Notes under the pieces: generated by a model
What the model saw: only the letters and a program-made list of their open reading frames with translations
Told to the model about the DNA's origin: nothing
The model's database searches: none
Made by a program: the position numbers and the translations under genes
In this document: positions 27,265-34,738 of the stretch, piece after piece
Numbering within the stretch: the stretch's first letter is position 1
Layout of the letters: each line of letters opens with the position of its first letter
Assembly (NCBI GenBank): GCA_964473255.1
Contig: CAYYOT010000020.1
Location: forward strand, 1-64,000
DNA from: Kuafuiihalomonas sp964473255
GTDB taxonomy: Bacteria > Myxococcota > Kuafuiibacteriia > Kuafuiibacteriales > Kuafuiibacteriaceae
Reading direction: 5' to 3'
Length of the DNA: 64,000 bases

Positions 27265-28295
27265 CGCTGACCAAGGCGCAAAAAGTCCGGCTCGGAGCGT
27301 TCATCGCCGGGGGCGTCCTTCTTCTCGCGGGCTCGATCGCTTTCGTCATTGGATTGAGCCTCTTCGACGATCAGGACCTCTACACCGTCCAGTACCACGC
27401 GAACGTCACCGGTCTCGAGAATGGCTCGGCCGTTCGGTATCAGGGGCTGCGAGTCGGAGCGGTCACCGATATGAAGGTGTCTCCGGACGATCCGTCGGCC
27501 ATCGAGATCACGCTGGCTTTGTGGCCCGGAACCATTCTTCACGAGGGGACGGAGGCCGTGATGGAGCTGAGCGGCATCACGGGGCTCAAGACGGTCAACC
27601 TCGTCCCCGGCGACCCGCGGCAACCCATTCTCAAGCCCGGCAGTCAGATCCCCGCCGGGTCTTCATTCGTGCAGCGAATCTCGGGCGATGCGGAAGCCAT
27701 CGCGGAAAAGGTCGAGCGGATCGCCGAAAATCTGATCGGCTTCGTCTCGCCCGCCAACCAGAGGCGCGTCGAAGACCTCCTCGACAGTCTGAATTCCTTG
27801 GCCAAGAACGCCGACGCGACGATCACCGAGCTTCGCGAGCCCGCGCGGACCGCGCTGGAAAAGGTCGAAGAGACGGGCGATGCCGTGACCGGAGTTTCCA
27901 ACCAAGCCCGCATTCTGCTCGCTCGGGCTCGCCCGGACATCGTGGCCGCCATCAAGTCGCTGCGAACCTCGCTGGACCGTACCGCGTCCCTCCTTTCCTC
28001 AGTGGATGAGCAGAAGGTGCAGAGTTCGGTGGAGTCGGTCGAGCGCATCCTGAGTCGCTTCGACCAGGAGCTTGCGCGGGTGCAGCTCGGTGAGGCGTTT
28101 CGGAATGCCGAGGAGGCCCTCGGACGGATGACCGACGTGCTCGATGAAGTCGACTTGATCGTTCGGGCCGGACGGCAAGACATCGTGCTGTCATTGAAGG
28201 CGGTTCGAGAGACGACGGAGGAGCTTCGCGAATTCTCTCGTATGATTGCGCAGGATCCCAGCTTGCTCCTGCGGGGAACGGATCAAACGGAATGA
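27261..28295 (+). CDS. mlaD: MCE-domain substrate-binding protein (MlaD-like)
   Basis: This 344-residue protein has one N-terminal transmembrane helix (about 12-35), a single MCE domain (about 40-125, with YHANVTGLENGSAVRYQGLRVG core VTGLENGS and ELSGITGLKTVNL) and a long helical tail (about 140-330). The tail is far longer than in E. coli MlaD (183 residues) and may form a tube across the periplasm like PqiB or LetB needles. GTG 27261 overlaps the ATPase stop (GTGA). Confidence 0.92.
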   Translation: MTLTKAQKVRLGAFIAGGVLLLAGSIAFVIGLSLFDDQDLYTVQYHANVTGLENGSAVRYQGLRVGAVTDMKVSPDDPSAIEITLALWPGTILHEGTEAVMELSGITGLKTVNLVPGDPRQPILKPGSQIPAGSSFVQRISGDAEAIAEKVERIAENLIGFVSPANQRRVEDLLDSLNSLAKNADATITELREPARTALEKVEETGDAVTGVSNQARILLARARPDIVAAIKSLRTSLDRTASLLSSVDEQKVQSSVESVERILSRFDQELARVQLGEAFRNAEEALGRMTDVLDEVDLIVRAGRQDIVLSLKAVRETTEELREFSRMIAQDPSLLLRGTDQTE

Positions 28296-28942
28296 TGCGT
28301 TCCCTGGCGCTCGTTGTGCTCACGCTCGTTTTGGTTGGAGGCTGCTTGTCGGCTCGCTCGGTTCAGCGAAGGTATTACGTCCTTCGCGTCGAGTCGGCGA
28401 CGCTGGCCGCCCCGGTCAGCGATGAGGTCGGTGGTCGACTCTACGTGCAGGACCTCAGCCCCGAGACCGTCTACGACAACTTCAAGCTGGTCGTTAGACA
28501 GTCGCCGTACGTTCTCCGGTACAGCGCCTCTCACGGCTGGGCGGTACGACCGAACCGGATGGTCAGTGACATTTACGCCGACACGCTCTCTCATAGCGGC
28601 CTCTTCGAGACCGTGAGTCGCCAGTTGGCCGATGGTCGACCGGACTACACACTCGGCGGTCAGTTGCGTGCCATCGAGCTCGTCGCCGACGGCGACGATT
28701 GGAAAGCTCGGGTTGCCATCGATTTACAGCTGATACGGTTCGTCGATGGGGAACTGCTTTGGTCATGGGGCGACGATGCAACCCGAACCCTGCCGAAGGG
28801 CGACTATGATGCCGTAGCCGAAGCCGCCTCGACCATCGTGGAGGACATGCTCCGGCGCTCGGTGGCCGAGCTGATCAACGATGCGCCTCGGATCCGCAGC
28901 GTGCCCGTGGAAGTCGGTCCCCGCAGTCGCTCGGCGCGCTAG
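28292..28942 (+). CDS. ABC transporter auxiliary lipoprotein (PqiC/LptE-like family)
   Basis: This 216-residue lipoprotein (lipobox LVGGC at about 14-18) belongs to the ABC-type transport auxiliary family, which sits in the outer membrane and docks MCE systems such as PqiABC. The diagnostic run is RYYVLRVES, VYVQDL-like strand and SPYVLRYSASHGWAVRPNRMVSD. It ends the four-gene MCE operon with an ATGA overlap. The stop overlaps the stop of the opposing sigma-factor gene within one CTAG. Confidence 0.9.
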   Translation: MMRSLALVVLTLVLVGGCLSARSVQRRYYVLRVESATLAAPVSDEVGGRLYVQDLSPETVYDNFKLVVRQSPYVLRYSASHGWAVRPNRMVSDIYADTLSHSGLFETVSRQLADGRPDYTLGGQLRAIELVADGDDWKARVAIDLQLIRFVDGELLWSWGDDATRTLPKGDYDAVAEAASTIVEDMLRRSVAELINDAPRIRSVPVEVGPRSRSAR

Positions 28943-28948
28943 GCGCCG
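28932..28948. terminator. GC hairpin enclosing overlapping stops of convergent genes
   Basis: CGGCGC (28932-28937), loop GCTAG, GCGCCG (28943-28948) form a 6-bp all-GC stem. The loop contains CTAG, which provides TAG stops on both strands. It could act as a bidirectional terminator, although no T-run follows. Confidence 0.35.
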
Positions 28949-29802
28949 CAATCGGTGACGGCGGCGCGAATCTCGTCGGAGTCGTCGGTCCGAGTCTGCT
29001 CCACTTTGTCGAGCTGCCGGGCCAGGAGGTCATGGAATCGCTGGGTCCGGCCCGCATCAGGGTCGGCATCCCGCACGATCCTCAAGCGGTCTTCGTACTT
29101 GGACCGGGTACCATCCCCGTCGAGGATTCCGACGCTGCTCCGCCCGCGCTTGGTTTCGTCGGGCACCGAGTTGCGGAGGCCTTCGCACTGGTAGCAAACG
29201 CCATTCTTGTTGACGAGAGCGCAAAGTGACTCGAAACGATCCGTCATCGTGGTGCGCGCCTGAGCCAGTCGATGCCGAAACACCGATTTCGTGACTCCCA
29301 GAGTCCGGGCCCCTTCGTCGTTCGTCTGTTCCAGGACGTCGCGTAGAATCAAAGGCGCCTGAAGGTCGGGGTCGAGCGTTCGGCTCACGCACGAAAAGCA
29401 GTAGCTGATGTGTTCGTACACGTCGAAGACGAAGTCGGGAGTCGAAAGCTCGGCCCGGACGACGTCGGCGTCGCCGTTGGCGATGCACTGATCCTGAGCG
29501 TGAATCAAAGCCCCAGCCCGATACCGCCTTTTGGCCCGGAGGTGGTCGAGAGCTTGGCGGACGGCAATGGTGTGAAGCCAGGTCGACAGGCTGGAGTCTC
29601 CTCGATACCGGTCGATGGCAGAGTGGGCTTTCAGCAAGGTAGCCTGCAGGATATCGTCGACGTCGTCCGGATCCATGGTGAACCGCCGGAGCATACGGCG
29701 GAGTCGCGGGATCTCGGGCTTCATGAGTCGGCCGAAGGCTTCGGCATCACCACGTTGGGCCGCGGGGAGGGTTTGGGTGGATGCGACGCCGCTGGTGGTC
29801 AT
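28939..29802 (-). CDS. ECF sigma-70 family factor with Cys-rich C-terminal extension
   Basis: This is a 287-residue sigma factor of the extracytoplasmic-function group. Region 2 (DPDDVDDILQATLLKAHSAI) and a region-4 helix-turn-helix (EGARTLGVTKSVFRHRLAQAR) are clear. Unusual cysteines appear in the linker (HISYCFSCVSRTL) and right after region 4 (NGVCYQCEG), suggesting a metal- or redox-sensitive element, and about 75 more residues follow. The extension is longer than in ordinary ECF factors of about 190 residues. No anti-sigma gene is adjacent, which fits intrinsic control through the extension. That control model is inference. Confidence 0.85.
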   Translation of the reverse strand: MTTSGVASTQTLPAAQRGDAEAFGRLMKPEIPRLRRMLRRFTMDPDDVDDILQATLLKAHSAIDRYRGDSSLSTWLHTIAVRQALDHLRAKRRYRAGALIHAQDQCIANGDADVVRAELSTPDFVFDVYEHISYCFSCVSRTLDPDLQAPLILRDVLEQTNDEGARTLGVTKSVFRHRLAQARTTMTDRFESLCALVNKNGVCYQCEGLRNSVPDETKRGRSSVGILDGDGTRSKYEDRLRIVRDADPDAGRTQRFHDLLARQLDKVEQTRTDDSDEIRAAVTDCGA

Positions 29803-29940
29803 TTCGCCCTTCTAGCCGCCGGCGCATCGGGTCCCAAGCTGTAAAAAACCCCTTTCATCTCGGATTGTTGGCACCTGTCCCGGATTCGCGGCGTCCAACG
29901 CACGGAGGTCGTTTGGCCTCGAATACGAAAGGAAATTGCC

Positions 29941-30561
29941 ATGAAACTTTACGTGAATCCCGCCTCTTCAAACTGCCGGAAGGTCCTTGCCGTCTCGCGT
30001 TTCGTCGATGACGGAGCGGAAGCGGTCCTGGTGGACTTGGCCAAAGGTGAACAGCGAAAGCCCGAGTTCCTCGCTCTGAACCCCAACGGAAAAGTGCCCG
30101 TACTCGAGGACGGCGACACGGTGCTCTGGGAGTCCAACGCGATCATGGGGTACCAGTGCACCCGGGCGAACTCCGAGAAGCTGTGGCCGAAGTCCGGCGC
30201 CCGCTACGACATCCTTCGGTGGCAGTTTTGGGAGCTCGCTCACTTCGGTCCGGCTTGCGCTAAGCTCGTGTGGGAGAACATGCTCAAAGGCATGCTCGGC
30301 CAGGGTCCCGCGGACCCCGACGCTGTGCGGCATGGGCTCGAAGACTTTGCAACTCATGCGACGGTATTGAACTCGCACCTCGAAGGTCGGGACTACCTCG
30401 TGGGCGGCCATGTCACGATCGCCGATTTCTCGGTGGGTTCGACCCTGACGTACGCGAGCCCTGCACAGATCCCCCTCGCCGACTTTCCCAACATTCAGGC
30501 GTACCTGGCTCGTCTCGACGAGATTCCAGCCTGGAGGGAAACGGCTCCCGTGCTCGGCTGA
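29941..30561 (+). CDS. Glutathione S-transferase family protein
   Basis: This 206-residue protein has a thioredoxin-like N-domain (KLYVNPASSNCRKVLAVSRF, then NPNGKVPVLEDGDTVLWESNAI) and an all-helical C-domain with IADFSVGSTL. The SNCRK stretch places Ser/Asn/Cys near the position that activates the thiol. NPNGKVPVLE and ESNAI bind the glutathione backbone in the family. A strong AAGGA ribosome site precedes ATG 29941. The bacillithiol genes just downstream make a bacillithiol-linked role conceivable, but this is speculation. Confidence 0.9.
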   Translation: MKLYVNPASSNCRKVLAVSRFVDDGAEAVLVDLAKGEQRKPEFLALNPNGKVPVLEDGDTVLWESNAIMGYQCTRANSEKLWPKSGARYDILRWQFWELAHFGPACAKLVWENMLKGMLGQGPADPDAVRHGLEDFATHATVLNSHLEGRDYLVGGHVTIADFSVGSTLTYASPAQIPLADFPNIQAYLARLDEIPAWRETAPVLG

Positions 30562-30646
30562 AGCGATTCGCCCGCGGCGGGCGGCCGACGGTCTTGATGA
30601 GGTCGGTAATCGTTGCCCCCGCCGCGCGGTCGTGATGCCACGAGCC

Positions 30647-31195
30647 ATGCGCGCGTCAATCGCTGCTCCGCTCATCGCACTCGTCTGGGCATCGCCGGCC
30701 CTGGCTCAGTCTTCGAAACCGAGCGCTCCCACGGTGCCCGAGCGCGGCTCGGATGCGGACCGAAAGAGCAAGAACGGCATCGCCAAGGGCACGGTCGACG
30801 GAGTGAACGTCGTCGTCACCTACGGGCGGCCCAAGGTGAAGCAGCGCAAAGTCTGGGGCAACCTGGTTCCGTATGACAAGGTTTGGCGCACGGGCTCCGA
30901 CGAAGCGACGACCATTACCTTCGCGCAGCCGGTGAAGGTCGAAGGGAAGAAGCTGCCCGCGGGGAGTTATGCCCTCTTCACGCGACCGACCAAGAAGGGT
31001 TGGGACATCATCTTCAATAGCCAGGCCGTCCAGTGGGGAGCCTACCGTCGGGATCCGAAGAAAGACGTTTTGACGGTGAGGGTCGCGCCCAAAGAGCACA
31101 GCCACACCGAAGAGCTGACCATCGCCGTCGAGGATGGCTCCGTCGTCGTCTACTGGGAAAAGGTCGCCGTGCCGTTTCGCATCGCGAAAGGGTAG
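30647..31195 (+). CDS. DUF2911 exported protein
   Basis: This exported protein is about 182 residues long. The signal peptide is RASIAAPLIALVWASPALAQ, cleaved near ALA-Q. The mature domain carries the DUF2911 core (VVTYGRPKVKQRKVWGNLVPYDKVWR, core GRPKVKQRKVWG, followed by GSDEATTITF and YALFTRP). ATG 30647 is the best start for the signal peptide, although ATG 30635 and GTG 30632 are in frame. The TAG stop overlaps the GTG start of bshC (TAGTG). The family has no known biochemical role. Its coupling to bacillithiol synthesis here is notable. Confidence 0.85.
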   Translation: MRASIAAPLIALVWASPALAQSSKPSAPTVPERGSDADRKSKNGIAKGTVDGVNVVVTYGRPKVKQRKVWGNLVPYDKVWRTGSDEATTITFAQPVKVEGKKLPAGSYALFTRPTKKGWDIIFNSQAVQWGAYRRDPKKDVLTVRVAPKEHSHTEELTIAVEDGSVVVYWEKVAVPFRIAKG

Positions 31196-32823
31196 TGAGA
31201 CGCCGTTGGCCGTTCGTGGACCCATTGCTCGCCCGACCTGCTGCCAACATCCGCCGCCGACTCGGACCCGCCTGGTTCCGCCGAGACGCGGGAGCCGAAC
31301 GCCTCCTGCCGGCCGAGTGGCGCGATGAGCAGGTCCGTCAGGAGCGTACACGAGCGGCATCTCGTCGACTCGAACCCGCCATCGTATCTGCACTGCAGGA
31401 CCTGAATCCGGTCCGCAGCCCTTCGGTCCAAACCCACCTGGATCAGCTGGCCACGGGTGCCGCCGTCGTGGTCACGGGTCAGCAGCCCGGTTTGTTCTTG
31501 GGGCCGTGGTACACCCTTGTGAAAGCCTTGGCCGCGATCGAATGGGCCAAGCGCCTGTCGGCTGAGTCGGGCGTCCCCGTGGTGCCGGTGTTCTGGCTCC
31601 AGAGCGAAGACCACGATTTTCACGAAGTCGCATCGTGTTGGTGGTTCGAGTCGGGGGGAGAGCTCCGCGAGTCGCACCTCGACGAACCGCAGGGAGAGGG
31701 CCGGGTCAGCATGGGGGTGAGGTCCTTACCCGACGCGGTCGGCGCGATGTGCGACCGTCTCTGTGCTTCGTTCGGCGATGCGGCCTGGGCCGACGAAGAA
31801 GCCGAGCGGCTCCGGCGACACTATGTTCCAGGACGGTCCTGGACCACCGCGTTCGCCGGCTTCTTGTCGGAAGTCTGTGCCGCGCGCGGGCTGTTGATCT
31901 TCGACCCACGGCATCCTCTCGTCCGCGCCGAGGCGGTGAAGACCCACCGGTTCGCGCTCGAGAGTTGCGAAGCCATCGAGGATGCCCTCCTTCAGCGCAG
32001 CGACGAGTTGGCGTCCGCCGGCTTCGGGGCTCAGGTTCCGGTTCGTCCGGAGGCGCTCAGCTTCTTTCATCCGAATGGCGAACTCGGTCCGCGGTTCCGG
32101 CCTCGCCCCGGGGTGGAGGGATGGCGCCTTCCCGGGCGAGGGTCACCGGTGGACCCGGTCGAGCTGCTCCATCGGCTCGACGCCCGGCCTGAGTGTTTTT
32201 CCACCTCCGCCCTGCTCCGTCCGCTTCTCCAGGACACGCTCCTCCCGGCGGCGGCCTATGTGGGCGGGCCAGGAGAGGTGAGCTATCTTGCTCAGATTCA
32301 GCCACTCTACCGCTTGGGCGGCATTCGCCCTTCGATGGTCGTGCCTCGTCCTCGATTACGAGTCCTGGAGCCTTGGACCCAGCGGCTCCTGAAGCGCTGG
32401 GACCTCACCCCGGACGCCGTCGGACCATCGGTCGACGATACGCTCCGTCGCATGGACCGCCCCCCCGGGGCCAGCCCCGGGGCGCTTCGCCGTGAGCTCG
32501 ATGAGGCTCAGCGACCGCTATTGAACCGTGTTCGAGGTCTCGGGGGCGACATGGATGGGCCGCAGCGCGCTTTCGAGCGACAGGTGCATCGAGCCCGAGA
32601 ACGACTGATCGCCAAATATGAGCGCATTCGTCAGCGCCGTGACCGCGATCGGCTGGCGGCGGCCGAGCGGCTCACCACGTTCTTGCGACCGGCGGGACGA
32701 CCTCAAGAGCGAATATTGGGACCGATCCCGTTCTTTGCTCGTTTTGGAATGGAGTACGTGGTCGGACGGGTTGAGGCCGTGCTCGACCTGGACGACCCCC
32801 AGGTTCGGGACGTCGAGATATGA
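31195..32823 (+). CDS. bshC: Bacillithiol synthase BshC (putative cysteine ligase)
   Basis: BshC performs the last step of bacillithiol synthesis, adding cysteine to glucosaminyl-malate. The 542-residue protein contains the family signature VVTGQQPGLFLGPWYTLVKALAAI (core TGQQPGLFLGP), PVFWLQSEDHDFHE and a C-terminal coiled coil. GTG 31195 overlaps the previous stop. The longer upstream frame is a shadow. It is followed by bshB with a 4-bp overlap (ATGA). Confidence 0.92.
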   Translation: MRRRWPFVDPLLARPAANIRRRLGPAWFRRDAGAERLLPAEWRDEQVRQERTRAASRRLEPAIVSALQDLNPVRSPSVQTHLDQLATGAAVVVTGQQPGLFLGPWYTLVKALAAIEWAKRLSAESGVPVVPVFWLQSEDHDFHEVASCWWFESGGELRESHLDEPQGEGRVSMGVRSLPDAVGAMCDRLCASFGDAAWADEEAERLRRHYVPGRSWTTAFAGFLSEVCAARGLLIFDPRHPLVRAEAVKTHRFALESCEAIEDALLQRSDELASAGFGAQVPVRPEALSFFHPNGELGPRFRPRPGVEGWRLPGRGSPVDPVELLHRLDARPECFSTSALLRPLLQDTLLPAAAYVGGPGEVSYLAQIQPLYRLGGIRPSMVVPRPRLRVLEPWTQRLLKRWDLTPDAVGPSVDDTLRRMDRPPGASPGALRRELDEAQRPLLNRVRGLGGDMDGPQRAFERQVHRARERLIAKYERIRQRRDRDRLAAAERLTTFLRPAGRPQERILGPIPFFARFGMEYVVGRVEAVLDLDDPQVRDVEI

Positions 32824-33584
32824 GCCTGCCTGTACGCACTGCCCTGGCCATCGGGCCTCATCCCGATGACGTGGAGTTGTTCTGCGGAGGTACGCTGCTC
32901 CGGCTCGCCGACGCGGGTGTCGAGACCGTCGTCGTCGACCTGACTCGCGGTGAGCGTGCGACTCGAGGAACTCCCGAAATCCGCGCCGACGAAGCAGAGC
33001 GTGCAGCTGCGGTGCTCGGACTCGCAAAGCGCGAAAATCTAGAGCTTCCGGACGCGGGGCTCGATCCTTGGGGGGGCGACGATCATCCGACGAGCTCCGT
33101 CCGTCGGGTGGTCGATGCGGTCCGCCGATACACTCCAGAGTTCGTGCTCCTGCCGCCAGCGCGGGCCCGTCACCCCGACCACGAGGCGGCTCATCATCTT
33201 ACTCGTCGCGCGCTCTTCTTGGCCGGGCTCGCCCGTTTCGGCGACGGACCGGCCCATCGCCCGACTGCTTGGGCATGCTACATGATGCGGCACACCGACC
33301 GCCCCGACTTCGTCGTCGACGTGAGCGAGGTCTATGGTCGGAAGCAGGAGGCCATCGACCAGCACGTCAGCCAGGTGGGCGACCCCCAGGGCTCCACGCT
33401 CGTCGCGACGTCGGCGAGCCGCCGCGCGCTCGAGGCGCGGGACCGTTTTCATGGGGCGCTCATCGGAGCCGACTATGGTGAAGCCTTCACCACGGAGCTT
33501 ACGATCGGAACCCGGGATCCGCTGGCGCTCTTGCGCACCCCATCGGGCGCCCCTCGCACCTTGTTCGAGCGAGGGTCGCCGTGA
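32820..33584 (+). CDS. bshB1: N-acetylglucosaminyl-malate deacetylase BshB
   Basis: This 254-residue LmbE/PIG-L zinc deacetylase removes the acetyl group from GlcNAc-malate, the middle step of bacillithiol synthesis. The metal motif is GPHPDDVELFCGG, followed by LTRGERATRGTPEIRADEA (core RATRGTPEIR) and the histidine motif ARHPDHEAAH. The GEMGTRGT-like loop and the CYMMRH motif fit BshB1. It lies between bshC and bshA with a 4-bp overlap on each side. Confidence 0.93.
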   Translation: MSLPVRTALAIGPHPDDVELFCGGTLLRLADAGVETVVVDLTRGERATRGTPEIRADEAERAAAVLGLAKRENLELPDAGLDPWGGDDHPTSSVRRVVDAVRRYTPEFVLLPPARARHPDHEAAHHLTRRALFLAGLARFGDGPAHRPTAWACYMMRHTDRPDFVVDVSEVYGRKQEAIDQHVSQVGDPQGSTLVATSASRRALEARDRFHGALIGADYGEAFTTELTIGTRDPLALLRTPSGAPRTLFERGSP

Positions 33585-34738
33585 AGGGAAGGCTTCGCAT
33601 CGCTTCGGTGTGTTTTCCGAGTCAGGGCGGAAGCGGACGGGTTGCGGCGCTTCTGGCGCACGCGCTGGCCGAGCGAGGGCATGAAGTGCATATGGTCGCG
33701 ACCGGGCGCCCGCCATCGCTTCCGGCCATCACTGGCGTGCAGATGCAGCCCGTCGAGTTGGCGACGTACCCGGTGCTCGAGCACCCCCCGTATACGGTCG
33801 CTTTGGCTTCGGAGCTCCTACGACTCAGCGAATCGCCCGGACTGGACGTCGTCCACGCCCACTACGCGGTGCCGCATGCCGCCGCGGCCGTGCTCGCGCA
33901 GCAAGCAGCGCCCGCGCCTGGACCGGCGATCGTCACAACTCTGCACGGAACCGACGTCACGCGCGTCGGCCGCGCGCGCTCCCATCAGCCGATGACTCGG
34001 TTTTGCGTGGAGGTCAGCGATGCGGTCACCGTTCCCTCGGCCAGCCTCGCTCGCGACGCTCGGCTCTTCTTGGAGCTGGACGACGACTCGCTGCTGCATG
34101 AGATCCCCAACTTCGTCGATGTCGAGGTCTTTCGGCCTCCCGAGCAGCGCGACCGGTCGGTGTTCGACCGGTACTTCGAGCCGAACGCTCGAAAGGGCCC
34201 GGTCGTCATCCACGTTTCGAACCTTCGCCCCATCAAGCGGATCCACGACGCGGTCGAGGCCCTGGCCCGAGGGTCGACGGCGGCGCGCCTGGTGGTCATC
34301 GGGGATGGTCCCGAGCGCGGCCCGGCCCAGGGTCGAGCCGAGGCTCTCGGGATCGCCCATCGCGTGGCCTTCATCGGAGAGCGCCGCAGGGTCGCGCCCC
34401 TGCTCGGCCACGCGGACGTCTTCATCATGCCGAGTGAGACCGAAAGTTTTGGGCTCGCGGCCTTGGAAGCTCTGGCGGCGGGAGTTCCGGTTGTGGCAAC
34501 GCGGGTTGGGGGACTCATGAGCGTTGTCCAACACGACAAGAACGGATTCCTCCTGCCGGTGGGTGACCTCGACGGCCTAGGTCAGGCACTCGAGCGGGTG
34601 CTGGTCGAGCCGGGACTTCGCGAGCGACTGAGTCTCGCGGCCATCACCGACGCGCGGGAGCGATTTCGAGCCGACCCCATCGTCGATCGTTATGAAGAGC
34701 TGTACCGTTCGGTCGCTGCCAGAAGAGCTGCGTCGTGA
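33581..34738 (+). CDS. bshA: N-acetyl-alpha-D-glucosaminyl L-malate synthase BshA
   Basis: This 385-residue GT4 glycosyltransferase joins UDP-GlcNAc and L-malate, the first step of bacillithiol synthesis. Characteristic stretches are FPSQGGSGRVAALLAH (the GGSG loop), TTLHGTDVTRVG, ISNLRPIKR-like VSNLRPIKRIHDAV, and PSETESFGLAALEALA. The GTG start at 33581 overlaps bshB. The stop overlaps the next GTG. The three-gene order C-B-A is compact and complete. Confidence 0.94.
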   Translation: MKGRLRIASVCFPSQGGSGRVAALLAHALAERGHEVHMVATGRPPSLPAITGVQMQPVELATYPVLEHPPYTVALASELLRLSESPGLDVVHAHYAVPHAAAAVLAQQAAPAPGPAIVTTLHGTDVTRVGRARSHQPMTRFCVEVSDAVTVPSASLARDARLFLELDDDSLLHEIPNFVDVEVFRPPEQRDRSVFDRYFEPNARKGPVVIHVSNLRPIKRIHDAVEALARGSTAARLVVIGDGPERGPAQGRAEALGIAHRVAFIGERRRVAPLLGHADVFIMPSETESFGLAALEALAAGVPVVATRVGGLMSVVQHDKNGFLLPVGDLDGLGQALERVLVEPGLRERLSLAAITDARERFRADPIVDRYEELYRSVAARRAAS

